Positions 47,171-57,639 are shown, counted from the stretch's first letter. The stretch: DNA of 64,000 nt from Desmodus rotundus (GCF_022682495.2 NC_071389.1:59170239-59234238), one strand, 5' to 3'. A program made the numbers and translations. Notes: generated by a model from the letters alone, not told the origin.

Positions 47171-47613
47171 AATTTTTTAATACATTTTATTGATTATACT
47201 GTTACACTTGTCCTAATTTTTCCTCCTTTGCCCCTCTCCACCAGATACCCCTCATTCCCTCTGGCAATCCCACCCCCTTAGTTCATGTCCATGGGCCATG
47301 CATATAAGTTCTTTGGCTTCTCCATTTCCTGTACTGTTCTTAAAATCCCCCTGTCAATTCTGCACCTTTAATTTGTACTAAATCAATTAGTACAATGTTA
47401 GGAATAGTATCAATTTGTACTATTTAATTCATGCACTTTTTTCTCTATCCTCCTCCCAACTGATAACCCTCCAAATGATCTCCATATCTATGGTTCTGCT
47501 CCTCTTCTGGTTGTTTGTTTAACTTGTTTTTTAGATTCAGTTTTTGATAGTTGTGAATTTATTGCCATTTTAATGTTTATAGTTTTGTTCTTCTTGTTCT
47601 TAAGTAAGTTACT

Positions 47614-48440
47614 TTACATTTCATATAATAATGGCTTGGTGATGAAGAACTCCTTTAGCTTTACCTTGTCTGGGAAGCACTTTATCTGCCTTTCTATTCT
47701 AAATGATAGCTTTGTTGGATAGAGTAATCTAGGTTGTAGATCCTTGCTTTTTATCACTTTGAATACTTCTTGTTAATCCCTTCTAGGCTGTAAAGTGTCT
47801 TTTGAGAATTCAGTTGACAGTCTTATGGGAACTTTTTTGTAGGTAACTATCTGCTTTTCTCTTTTTGCTTTTAACATTCTCTCTTTATCATTAACCTTTC
47901 ACATTTTAATTATGATGTGTTTTTGTGTGGGCCTCTTTGGCATCCATCCTGTTTGGGACTCTCTGAGCTTCCTGGACTTGTATGTCTATTTCCTTTGCTA
48001 AATTAAGGAAATTTTCCTTCGTTATTTTTTCAAATAACTTTTCAAGTTCTTGCTTGTTCTCTTCTCCTTCTGACATCCCTATGATTTGAATGTGCATACT
48101 TTTGAAGTTGTCTCAGAAACTCCTTACCATATCCTCATTTTTTTTTTGATTCTCTGTTCTTCTTGCTGCTCTGACTGAATGTTTTTTTCTTCCTTATGTT
48201 CCAAATCATTGATTTGATTCTTTGCTTCATCCACTCTAATCTTGATTCCCTATAAATTTTATTACACTTAATGTAAACTTTCATTTCTGCCTGGGTCTTT
48301 TTTACACTGTTAAAGTACCCAATGAGTTCCTTGAGCATCCTAATAACCAGTGCTTTGAACTCTGCATCTGATAGATTGCTTATCTCTATTTTGTTTAGTT
48401 CTTTTTCTGGAGTTTTGTTATTTTCTTTCATTTGGGCCAT
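47614..48440 (-). pseudogene. HAL1/L1 ORF1 (frameshifted)
   Basis: This is the L1 RNA-binding protein ORF1p, which coats its own RNA as a trimer. The start ATG at 48440 has an A at -3 and a G at +4. The N-terminal part reads 'ISNLSDAEFKALVIRMLKEL', an L1 ORF1 hallmark, followed by the charged region that would form the coiled coil and by a Lys-rich run at a T8-T9 slippage site near 48138. After a phase change the RRM-like 'IQIIGMSEGEENKQ' and 'LFEKITKENFLNLAKEIDIQ' appear, then 'VQEAQRVPNRMD'. The end, 'LQPRLLYPTKLSFRIERQIK' and 'KLKEFFITKPLLYEM', closes at a stop in a further phase. About 275 codons span the unit. It is frameshifted and dead, but every ORF1 domain is represented. Confidence 0.87.
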
Positions 48441-49273
48441 GTTTCATTCTTTCCTCATCTTGGCAGCCTCCCTGTGTTTGTTTCTTTGTATTAGGTAGAG
48501 TTGCTTTCTCTTCTGTCTTAGTAGCATGGCCTATTATAAAAAGCACACATGTAGGTTGGAGGAATAGAGCTTTAGATAATCACCAGGGTGGGGCAACTCA
48601 CATGAATCAGGTTGATGGAGTCTCAGATATGGTGTCTCTGCTCTATGGCTCTGTGTGGGGAGGGCTCAGAAAAGGGACTAGGGCCACTGCCTGGCCTCTG
48701 GGGTTTTGTCTAGGAGAAAGCTGTCCTCTAACACTCACCCTGATGCCAGACACTTCAGTTTCTGCCCATGTGCCACTGATGCTCTTCCAGCTTCTGCCCC
48801 ACTGCTGGAGCCCAGAATGAGTGAGCCTGTGTAAGTTCTTAATCTGTTGTGAGCCCTTTAAGAATAGACGCCTGAAAATACCACAGTTTCTTCCGAACTC
48901 TCAGTGGTTTTTACTGCCAGAAGTTATGGGGACTTATCTTTCTGTTACTAGGCCCTGGGCTGGGTGGTCTGCTGTGGGGCTGGGATCCCTTGATTCTGAG
49001 GTATCCGTACGAATTTTTATCCACCACATGTGGGTGTGGGACCAGCCTGTTTCATGTCTCCACATCTCTGTGGCTTCACATCTCCTCCCCTGTTACCTGT
49101 CAGGATGAACGTGACTTCCTTAATTCTTTGATTGTCAGACTTCCACACAGCTTGATTTCCTGATGATTCCGGATGATAATTGTTTTGAAGTTTAGTTGTA
49201 CTTTTTGCTGTGGTGGTGTGAGGAGGTGAGCTGTGTTTTTCTATGCCTCCATCTTGACTGGAAGTCTTCAGGC
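48441..49273 (-). promoter_or_regulatory. HAL1 5' UTR / presumptive internal promoter
   Basis: The stretch between the TSD-defined 5' end and the ORF1 start occupies the place of the L1 internal Pol II promoter. It is GC-richer than its surroundings and begins near 'ccagtcaagatgg', reminiscent of the L1 5' terminus. Promoter activity is an inference from position. Plus-strand frames at 48602-49108 are antisense to it and not genes. Confidence 0.5.
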
Positions 49274-49285
49274 TGCTAATATATT
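49274..49285. repeat. Right target-site duplication of HAL1 copy B
   Basis: Identical 12-mer to 47159-47170. Confidence 0.93.
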
Positions 49286-49524
49286 TTTGAGGTAATTTTA
49301 AATCTGTAATATTTTTGAAAAATAAAATTTAGGAGTAATTTTTTTCCAATGATGAGGAACAATTTCTATTTTTAGACAAACGTTTAAAAGTAGACAAAAG
49401 TCTACTTTTGTATATCTCACAAATGTTTTTAAAATTTTCTTTTTGTCCACATTTCTTATTAAGTTACTCCTAAATATTTAATTTTTGTTGTTATTGTAAG
49501 TGGGTTTTTTATTCAATTTTATCT

Positions 49525-49530
49525 CCAATT
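49525..49530. repeat. Left 6 bp target duplication of the solo LTR
   Basis: 'ccaatt', matching 49903-49908. Confidence 0.85.
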
Positions 49531-49902
49531 TGTTTACCAGAGTGTCTTTTAACTTCCTAAAATCTGAGCTAAACCTCCGAAGTATGGAGTATAACCTGTT
49601 CGACCACTTTTCCCTTTACGTTTGCAAATATCCTTCTTTGATATATTTAACAACATCCTCTCCTTTGTTGTCTGTAAAAGGTAACCACCCAAAACAAACC
49701 TGTGCATAGTAAATGAGGACCATCTTTGATGTAATGTGCATAGAAAAACAATAAAAGCCTGTCCAGGCGGGGGTCTCGGGGACCTCTCTCTGACTTAGAG
49801 AGGGGCCGCACAGTCCCTTTTTCTCCACAGGATTTCTGTAGTCTGTGTGTATTTGTCTATTGCAGCTACAACACAGGATCCTGCTGGCCAGGATCCGCAT
49901 CA
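49531..49902 (+). mobile_element. Betaretrovirus-like (ERV2) solo LTR
   Basis: 372 bp from TG ('tgtttaccagagtg') to CA ('ggatccgcatca'), flanked by the exact 6-mer 'ccaatt' on both sides. It carries 'aacaataaaagcctgtccag', which serves as a TATA-like and/or polyadenylation motif, followed by a CpG-bearing R/U5-like segment ('gcgggggtctcggggacctc', 'gaggggccgcacag'). A 6 bp duplication and this layout fit class II (beta-like) endogenous retroviruses. Intact ends and retained CpGs suggest a fairly young insertion. No internal retroviral genes remain, as expected after LTR-LTR recombination. The minus-strand frame at 49616-49906 is not a gene. Confidence 0.82.
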
Positions 49903-49908
49903 CCAATT
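49903..49908. repeat. Right 6 bp target duplication of the solo LTR
   Basis: 'ccaatt', matching 49525-49530. Confidence 0.85.
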
Positions 49909-50109
49909 GGCTATTTTATATCTATATATGTATATATTATTTTATATACTAATATATAATAAACATACATATTAATAATGCAAATTTTAATACTGTCACT
50001 TCAATGAATTATTTTGTTGTGTAAACTAGTTTTATTATTAATTCTCTTTGGCTTCCTGGATATGCTGTTGTTATATTTGTAAACAGAGGCAATTTAAGTG
50101 TATTTCCCC

Positions 50110-50127
50110 CCAATTCTTATTATTCTT
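50110..50127. repeat. Left target-site duplication of Ves SINE 2
   Basis: 'ccaattcttattattctt', identical to 50341-50358. Confidence 0.95.
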
Positions 50128-50340
50128 TTATTTTAAAGATTATATTTATTTTTAGACAGAGGGGAAGGGAGGGAAAAAGAGAGGGAGAGAAACATCAATG
50201 TGTGGTTGCCTCTCATGTGCCCCCCAACTGGGAACTTGGCCTGCATGTTGTGTGCAGGCATGTGCCTTGACTGGGAATCGAACCGATGACTGTTTGGTTC
50301 CGTGGCCTGCACACAATACACTGAGCTACACCAGCCAGGG
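50128..50340 (-). mobile_element. Ves-type tRNA-derived SINE, antisense
   Basis: On the minus strand it begins 'ccctggctggtgtagctcag' (A-box region). It keeps an intact Pol III B box 'ggttcgattcc', then 'gcacatgcctgcac', 'ggcaaccacacat' and 'ctctccctc', and ends with an A-rich tail. The perfect 18 bp target duplication shows a discrete retroposition into an older L1. The tRNA-like head has an altered middle ('gtgtgcaggccacgg') compared with copy 1. Overlapping frames are the SINE body. Confidence 0.92.
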
Positions 50341-50358
50341 CCAATTCTTATTATTCTT
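50341..50358. repeat. Right target-site duplication of Ves SINE 2
   Basis: Identical 18-mer to 50110-50127. Confidence 0.95.
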
Positions 50359-51870
50359 AATCGTTTTCAGGTTTCTGGTTGCTTTGGCTCTTTTTCTCCT
50401 TTCCTGAGTGTAACCTTGTCTGGTATTAAGTTTGCTAGTCCTGCCTTCTTTTTGTTTGCATTTGCCTTGTCTTTTCCCATTATGTAATTTTCATTCTTTT
50501 TTTGAGACACTTTGCTTTGGGTCTGTATCTTTTATAAGCTTTTTTCAACCTGAGACTCCTTTTCTTTTAATCAGTGTGCTTGGCCTATCTATATATATTG
50601 AAGGGACAGATTTGTTTGAGCTTAGTTCTTCCATAGTCCTTTATATTATGCTTTCATTTTTTACAGCATCTTTGACTATTTTTGTGTTATTATAGTATAT
50701 TTTCTTCTAATCTTCATCTTATGTGTATGTTTTTAAAATATTTTTATAAGCTGTAGGTTGCGCATTTATTGACACTTCTTTTAGTGATTACATTTATATA
50801 ATTTTATATAATACACTTACTACTCTGTGTCTTTAGGCAGTAACTATTGAATCACCATTTTGTGCAATAACAAAATTATTATAATTCCTCAATTTCTTCT
50901 CTTTATTTCCACTTTGAAATATAAGTGAACATAATACAAGTGAACTAGAAAAAGATTATCTGGTCTATAGATTGTCTAGTATGTATATGCTTTTACATAT
51001 TTAAATACAGTTAGATTTCAGTTACATTTTTATCCATTTTTAAAAACATATTTGAATCTCTTGTTATTAAAATGAGGAATAAAGTATTTATAATTATATC
51101 TTTTTTATCCTTCTTCCAATTATTTGATAATATATTTTTGCTTTTTTTTGTGGTTTGTGATATTTTCTTTTGATTTTATAACCATAGTTTCATTAGATGT
51201 TTGGTCTTATTCTTGCAGTTAAATGACTTCAGTGTCTTAATTAATCATTTTCCCACAGTTTCTCTATCAATTTTTTCATTGGCTCCTGGTTTCCTTAAGA
51301 AGAGCTCAGAGGAGTTGGTGTTACCGCATGAGTAAGATTGCTTATCTTCTGCCTTTGTTTGTACCCACAGTTTCCACATTAGGAAGTTTACATGTTATTC
51401 TTTCTTTCCCTCAAAACGTTGAAAGCATTTGCCAATCTCTTTCATCACTGAAGAATACTAAACAAAAGTCTCTTAGGCTAGCCTGAATCTTCACTCCGTT
51501 GGTGACTATCTTTCTGATGAGAGGCCCATTGAGATATTTTTTTTGTTTTGTGTATAGAAGATCGACAACGCTAATGGTCTGTTTCAATGTTGATCATTCT
51601 GTATCCATGTTTTCCTGGACGGTGTATGTACCCTTTCACTCTGCAGGTTAGTCTTATTTCTGGAAAATATTCTCGCACTACATATTTGAATATTTCTCCA
51701 TTCCAATTATTGAGACTGCTTTTAAAACTCATCTTTTCTATGTATATGTAATATTTTCTCAATCTCGAATTTTTCTTTTCATTGTGATCAGTGAAAATTG
51801 AATAATAGTTGGGTTTTTTTGTCTACTTAACTTGTTTTTTGAGCTCTCTCTGATCCTATTTCTCTGTACC

Positions 51871-52894
51871 CATCATATATTTTCCTTAAGCCCTATGTAT
51901 TTGCTTTGTACTCTTTGGTCATTTTATTAATTTAAAAAATAGTTTGGCATTGTAATTGTTTTGGGGGTTTTCGGGGGCTATTGTTTCTAGCCTTCATTTC
52001 TTACTTTCTAGTATTTTAGGAAAGATCCTTTAGTGGTTCAGTTTTATTGTTTGACTAAGTGGAATTCTTCCTGGCCTGGCTTTTTACAGGAAGTTTGTGT
52101 CTCGGCAGCCTTCTGGGCTAGTAGGAATGCACCTTGGTATAAAAGGAAACCCAAGATGCTGTGCTGGGCATGTGAGAGACTTATTTTCTCTGGAGCCGGT
52201 AAAGGTCAGTAGCTACAAGAGACTCTACAACCCCAAATTTCTCTCCTACACTCTGTCTCCAATCTCTCCAACCATGCCTAATATGTTTCTGTGTTTCCTT
52301 ATGGAATTCTTGACACACCACAGTGCCATATGGCATTTTCCCACCAGCTAGGGTGTTCCATTTCCTTTGTTTTCAACAGAAAAGACTTTAAACAAAAAAG
52401 ATTATTGCTTTGGCCCCTCGGATGCACTCCTATGCTCGGCTGTCTTTGTTTGGCATCTACACGCTTTCTCATTTACTATTTCCCACACTTGCCTGCTCTT
52501 TTACTACCTTTGGCAGTTCCACAGAAAATATTGAGGTTTAAAGTTAGAGTGCCCTGTAATTTTGGAAAGGTAAAAGTAATTCTATTTCTTCACTTATACT
52601 CAGTTTTTTTCAGTGAATCTGCCATCAGACTCAGAAGTGCTTAAGGTATATAGCATAGATGCTGGGAAATAAACTGAACCTCTGTCCTTTGTGTGTATGT
52701 ATGGTGTAATCTACATATCAGAAAATTCATCAGGCCCTAACTCTATCTTGACCTTTGCTCTTTCCCAATTTTTCTTTATCTCACTTTCCTAATAGTCACC
52801 ACTTACTTTTATCTTACTTCCTAGCTTGTGGTATATCACAATAGGAAGGCTTTGGCCACAAGTTACAGAAAATCTAATCCAAGGTGATTTAAAC
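51871..52894. other. Unassigned sequence, possibly L1 5' region
   Basis: The 117-codon plus-strand frame at 52291-52644 and its overlapping neighbour have no recognisable domain. Position after a long antisense L1 makes a decayed L1 5' end possible, but I cannot show it. Confidence 0.3.
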
Positions 52895-53048
52895 CAGTGG
52901 TCCTCAAACTTTAAGGGGCCATCAAGATTACCTGCCCGGAGTTTCTGATTCAGTAGGTTTCGGTTGTTTGCTGGCAAATTTCATTTCTGAAAAGTTCCCA
53001 AGTATTGTGGATGTTGCCGATCTGGAGACCATACTTAGAGAATCACTG
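52895..53048 (+). mobile_element. MER5A-like hAT MITE
   Basis: It starts 'cagtggtcctcaaact', has 'gagtttctgattcagtaggt' and 'catttctgaaaagttcccaa' in the middle, and ends 'gagaccatacttagagaatc' plus 'actg'. This is the MER5A order with CAGTGG/CACTG inverted ends. Flanking 8-mers ('atttaaac', 'ggtttaac') match at 5 of 8 positions, in keeping with an old hAT duplication. Confidence 0.85.
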
Positions 53049-53985
53049 GGTTTAACAATTAGAAGATTTATTGTTTTGCAGTAAATGATAGTAGAATGAC
53101 TCAATGACAAATTAAGGTTATATTTCAAGAATAAGAGTATTCTCTCTTCTCAGAAATATAGATTACCCCCCTGCCTGGAGAAAGCTGTAGCACCTTAGGG
53201 CACAACAATGTCAGCAGGAAAAATAAAAGCTTAATCCTCCCTGTCTCTTGCAGAGCTACCTTTCCATGAAACACTCTTCTAGGTAAAAATTAGGCAGGAC
53301 AGTTTTATCTCCATCTACTTACTAACAAGGAGGATGTAACTACTATTCATTATTAGGCTGGACTAATAGAGACTCACCTCCAGTCTAGACAGATAAGTGA
53401 GAGCAAAGCTTGGGACTGAAAGCCGTGGGTCAGTGGCCGAGAAGCAGAAAGTGGCAGTGCTCTAAATTACTGCATGTGCAGGTTTCCCGAAGCCTTTTTG
53501 ACAGTTTGAGCCCAGGTTTTCCCAGTTTATTTTCATTCGTTCAGTAGTTAAAGTCTAAGTGTTAAATGCATTGTTAACACTTCCTTGTTCATTAGCAAGC
53601 AGAACAATGTCTCCATTGATTCTTTTAGATTCACAAATTCTGTCCTTTGGGTACTTTAGAGGAATCAAACTCTGCACGGTTTTTATGTTACAGTGATACG
53701 AAATGTCTTCTACAATATTTGCCTCAGTTTTGACTTTTTTCCTCTCTTGTTTCTGGAGCAAATGTATATATTTTTCTGATTCTGGAATAAACTTGAAATA
53801 AATAATCTTTCTTCAGATGAAATTCTGAGCTGCTGTTTGGTAGTTGTTCTGGATATTTCACTGCTTTATTTGTTTGTTAATTCACAATGACCAATTCTTT
53901 CTAGATAATTACAACTTGTGTGTTGTATAATAAAGGGACCAGAAAATTTTGTGAGGAAACTCAACGTATATGAAATAACGGTCAT
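53049..53985. other. Unique-looking sequence with a protein-like frame
   Basis: On the minus strand a frame is open from about 53812 down to a stop at 53555, roughly 85 codons. It has a balanced, charged composition (for example 'KQERKKVKTEANIVEDISYH' and 'SKRINGDIVLLANEQGSV') unlike the low-complexity frames around it. It has no ATG at its start, no confident splice acceptor and no relative I can name. It may be an exon or pseudogene fragment, or chance. Confidence 0.3.
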
Positions 53986-53989
53986 ATCT

Positions 53990-55450
53990 AATGTTATTAT
54001 TTTATGGACATTTTATTGAAGTACACAACTTAAGAACTTTGCCTGATAAAAGTGAACACATTCATTTACCCAATATCAGATCAATAAAGTGAACATTATA
54101 TGAATCCTCCAAGCCCCTTACGTATGCCCTCCATACCTCTCTTCTGAACTGAAAGCGACGTAGATTAGTTTTGCCTTTTTGAACATAACATAAATGGAAT
54201 CACACAGTATGAGCTGCTTTGTGTTATACTTCTTTTGTTTAATCTTATGTATGAGATTGATCCTTATTTTTTTATGTGGCAAAGTGACTACAGAAATTTA
54301 TACTCCCAGTAGTATTTTGAAGTTCCAGTAGCTTCAAAGCAAGGCAACATTTACTTTCTATCTTTTTAACCTTAGCAGTTCTTGTGGGGATATATAGTGT
54401 TAATTCTGGTTTTAATTTGTGTTGCTCTCATGACTAATGAAGAAAAGGTTTTTGTTATTCCAAGTTCAATGTCTGTAATACATAAGACGATTCAGATTCC
54501 TGTTATTTTCTCATCTGTTTTAATAAGTCACATCTTCATAGTTATCTCTTTTTCATCCAAATTGTTGTGTATGCTAGCTTATTGTTTATAATAGCTGATT
54601 ATCTTTTTAGTTTCTATAAATTCTATATTGATTTTTTATTCTAATGGTTATTATTTGTGTTTGTTTGTGTATACATTTCTAGGGTTTTGCTACTCTTATT
54701 TGTCTTTTCAAAGAACATAATTTGGCTTAGTTTTCCCTTTTGAGTGTTTTTTTCTATTTGATTAATTTTCACTTTTTTCTCTTCATTCCTTCACCCTGTT
54801 TTTTTTTACTATCTTAGGGTTTAATTAATTGTACTTTTCCCCTAAATTCTTAAGATGTATACATGTATAACATCTTATCAGCCTTTTCCTTCTCATTCAA
54901 TATGTATATTTAAGGTTTAAATTAGTTTTGATTTTCATTTAGTTAAAAATATTTTTAATTTTCATTGAAATTTCTTTTTACCTGTGAATTAGTTAGAAGT
55001 ATAGTGCTTAAATTCAAAATATTTGGGGATGCTCTCGTTAACCTGTTGTTGTTGATTTCTAATTTAATACCATTGTATTCTAAAATCAAATGATGTGTAA
55101 TTTCAACCTTTCAAAATTTGTTCAATTTGCTCATGTTTCTGCATGTAGTCAATTTTGGAAACGCTCTGCAGTTGTGTGGTACAATGTTCCACATGCAATA
55201 ATTACACCTTGTGTGATTCATGTTTTGCTGATTAATGTATCCTCACTGATTTTTGTCTGCATGTCTTATCAGTATTGAGAGAGGTGTATAAAAATCTCCT
55301 TTTATAATTATATATTTTTATTTCTTTTTTCACTTATGTCAAAGTTTGCTTTCTATATTTTGAGGTCACGCTTTTAAATACAAATTAATATTTTATATCT
55401 TCCTGGTAAATGTAACATTTTGTTATTAACAAAGCCCTACTATTACTTTC
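53990..55450 (-). mobile_element. L1M 3' region, antisense
   Basis: 'ttttattgaagtacacaact', 'aacataaatggaatcacaca', 'ctcatgactaatgaagaaaa', 'attagttagaagtatagtgc', 'aatttgttcaatttgctcat', 'atcagtattgagagaggtgt' and 'tattttgaggtcacgc' occur in the order expected for a long antisense L1M 3' region. Frames at 54382 and 55090 are L1 by-products. Confidence 0.65.
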
Positions 55451-55707
55451 TTCACAAGGATTTGCTTTTTGCATTCCAAATAATTAGGCTCTAAACAACT
55501 TACAAAATGGATAAATTGGGTGATATTCCACAATTTTTCAGGATTAAGTACAAAGGGATTGCTGTGTTCCTGGTCTCTAGGGATTGACACTCAGTTTGCT
55601 GGCCTTTCTGATTGCAGAAGCACTTTAAGGCTCCATTTTGCTAAAACTCTATGGTGAATATTTGCCTTTAGGACCATCAATTTCAAATCTGATCTGTCAT
55701 CTGATAA
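55451..55707. other. Short unassigned stretch
   Basis: No feature recognised between the L1M and the LTR duplication. Confidence 0.3.
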
Positions 55708-55712
55708 GCATC
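55708..55712. repeat. Left 5 bp target duplication of the MaLR LTR
   Basis: 'gcatc', matching 56090-56094. Confidence 0.75.
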
Positions 55713-56089
55713 TGTGTTAGTTGACTTGAGCTGTCATGACGAAGTACCATGGTCTCGGTATCTTAAATAACAGAAATTCACTTTCTCACAGTTCTAGAGC
55801 CTGGACATCCAAGACAAAGATATCGATGGACGTGTTTGTTTTCTCCTGAGGCCTCAGTTCTTGGCTTATGGGTGGCCACTTCCTCATTGTGCCCATGTAT
55901 CCCTAGTCTTTTGTGTGTCCATATTCCCACTTCTTGTAAAGACAGATTGGATTAGGTCTGTCCTAGCAGCTCATTTTAACATAATCAAGTCTTTATAGGC
56001 CCATCTCCAAACACAGTCACATTCTGAGGGAGAAGGGGTTAGGGCTTTAACACGTGAATCCTGAGGGGAGCAGAAGTGAGCCCATAGCA
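55713..56089 (-). mobile_element. MaLR (MLT1-like) solo LTR, antisense
   Basis: From 'tgtgttagttgacttgagct' through 'atcttaaataacagaaattc', 'actttctcacagttctagag', 'gacagattggattaggtctg', 'aaacacagtcacattctgag' and on to 'cccatagca' this is an antisense MaLR LTR with TG...CA ends, 377 bp. The exact 5-mer 'gcatc' on both sides is the expected ERVL-MaLR duplication size and fixes the boundaries. Confidence 0.85.
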
Positions 56090-56094
56090 GCATC
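56090..56094. repeat. Right 5 bp target duplication of the MaLR LTR
   Basis: 'gcatc', matching 55708-55712. Confidence 0.75.
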
Positions 56095-56578
56095 ACTGGA
56101 TACTACATCCATTACTTAAATTAATAGACGGAAATTTTATTATGTACTTTCTTGGGTACATTTTTACTGGTTTATGTAATATCCTTCCTTATGTAACTAG
56201 AAATAGCCTTTTAGGTGCATTTTATAATTTTACAATATCCTATGTCTGATTCTTTTTAACATTTAATAACAAATCTTCTTTCAGCAATTAACATGTGAAA
56301 TTCACAAAAAGAATATCAGTATTTGGAAAGGTTACATATAACACAGTGAAATATTGAAATAGTTCCCTGTATTAAGACATTTAGACAGGCCTAGATAATT
56401 TGAATATGTTCTTAAATTTTAGACAGTTTAGAATCCAACTAATCATTAATCTTAATTTAGATTTACTTGATTAAAAATGAACAATATATTGTTTTCTTTG
56501 AGGCTGATAAGTCAATTTTAAACAGAAATGATACCATCATTAATATATAGGCATCAGTTTCAATTCTTCCTGCTCATA
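56095..56578. other. Unique-looking AT-rich sequence
   Basis: No gene or repeat recognised. Confidence 0.35.
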
Positions 56579-56580
56579 TA

Positions 56581-56730
56581 AGGGTGGGGCAAAAGTAGGC
56601 TCGTTTACAGTTGTTCATACAGAAAAATAATACAATAATAATAACACATAAATAAATAATAATAATACAAGAATAAACTCTGTGTTTCCCACATTCACAA
56701 CTATAAACCTGCTTTTGCCTCACCCTGCAT
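56581..56730. mobile_element. Mariner MITE
   Basis: The left end 'agggtggggcaaaagtagg' and the right end (reverse complement 'gcagggtgaggcaaaagcag') are inverted termini of about 30 bp. Both continue into 'tttacagttgt' / 'tttatagttgt'. The left arm carries an extra 'ctcg' after 'gtagg'. TA dinucleotides lie at both flanks (56579-56580 and 56731-56732). The middle is only AT-rich 'aataataataac', with no transposase. This is a non-autonomous mariner of about 150 bp, different in terminus from the 26.8 kb fossil. Confidence 0.85.
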
Positions 56731-56779
56731 TACGTTTATCAAAGGTTTAGTGCTAGAAATTTCAGCCTGAATGGACAAA

Positions 56780-57165
56780 CGTCTTAGATGTCAGGCAGAT
56801 TATGATGGGTTTTTAAAAAATAAAATATTTTTTCTTTCTTCCCAGCTTCCCGTTCAATTGGATACTTCCCAGGTGATTGAATTCTGGCCAAAAATGGTAG
56901 ACACCCTTCTAGGCATAATCAGTGAAAACTTCTTGAGGTAATCCTCCTCTCTTTATTTTCCTGTTCTTCTGATGAATAGAAGGTGCCCTCTGGATGTAGA
57001 GGAGAACAAAAGTACAATGTAGAAGAAGTATGGCTTCATGACTGACAGTACACAAGGCTGTTCGCCGGCCAGGGACATGTAATTCATGTGGAGAAAAATA
57101 CAGTGGGTTGTCCTAAACCACTGAGATTTGGGCCCTGCTTGTGGCAGCAGCGAACGTTTACTTAA
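56780..57165 (+). repeat. Old LTR-like interspersed repeat
   Basis: 'gaattctggccaaaaatggt', 'ctggatgtagaggagaacaa', 'gtcctaaaccactgagattt' and 'gcttgtggcagcagcgaacg' match the 3' half of an old mammalian LTR-like repeat ('...taagccactgagattt...'). The library name is uncertain. The 129-codon minus-strand frame at 56953-57342 is antisense to it and is not called as a gene. Confidence 0.45.
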
Positions 57166-57639
57166 TAGGTACAGATGATCAAAATACGACTTAAGATAAC
57201 TCCTGTAACATTCTTTCCTGAAAAGCTTCCTTTTAGTGATTTTATTAAACACTTCAGAGCCCTTTTTCTTAATTTTTCTACTTGTTAAATGCCATCCATT
57301 ATCTATATGATGTTCATAAAAAATAACTAGAAATTTCTTCACTGCTTCTTCTCTAATCTTAATATTCTCTACTCCACGTCAGAGTATTTTACCTCTAGTT
57401 TTTTTCATTTATTTTTCCTCAAACACTGAGATTATTCCCTCTTTTATACATTTGCTTTCCTGATATGTCTTCCTCCGTATGCTTATTTAAGCCCTGCATT
57501 ATCTGTGAAGCCTACGTTATTGTCCTAATTTTTCATGTGTTCCTATAATACTTATTTTCTGAACCATTATTTTAACATTTGATTCAAATTGATACATGGT
57601 GTCAGGAGAAAAAACTAATCTTTATCAAGTGCATCTAGT
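57166..57639. other. Unique-looking sequence
   Basis: No feature recognised. Confidence 0.3.

Larger units (their letters stand above)
47171..49273 (-). mobile_element. HAL1 (half-LINE), near full length, antisense
   Basis: Read on the minus strand, the element opens with 'gaagacttccagtcaagatg', an L1-like 5' end. It then has about 830 bp of 5' UTR with G/C-rich patches, ORF1 from an ATG at 48440 to a stop near 47614, and about 440 bp of private tail ending in an A-rich run. There is no ORF2. A perfect 12 bp target duplication brackets the 2.1 kb unit, so it inserted at this length; it is not an L1 that later lost ORF2. ORF1 now carries frameshifts. The host sequence is an older antisense L1M. 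Confidence 0.88.
49286..51870 (-). mobile_element. L1M fragments, antisense, interrupted twice
   Basis: 'ttactcctaaatatttaatt' and 'gttattgtaagtgggttttt' before the LTR, 'ttctctttggcttcctggat' after it, and 'taatcgttttcaggtttctg' with 'gctagtcctgccttcttttt' after the SINE are antisense L1M landmarks. The host L1 is broken by a solo LTR (49531-49902) and a Ves SINE (50128-50340). From about 50900 the similarity is weaker. It is probably the continuation of the L1 left of the HAL1, though two overlapping L1s cannot be excluded. Confidence 0.5.

Noticed and set aside
48602..49108. Two plus-strand frames in a GC-richer block
   Set aside because: They are antisense to the HAL1 5' UTR.
56953..57342. 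129-codon minus-strand open frame
   Set aside because: Over half of it is antisense to an old LTR-like repeat, and the rest has no recognisable feature.
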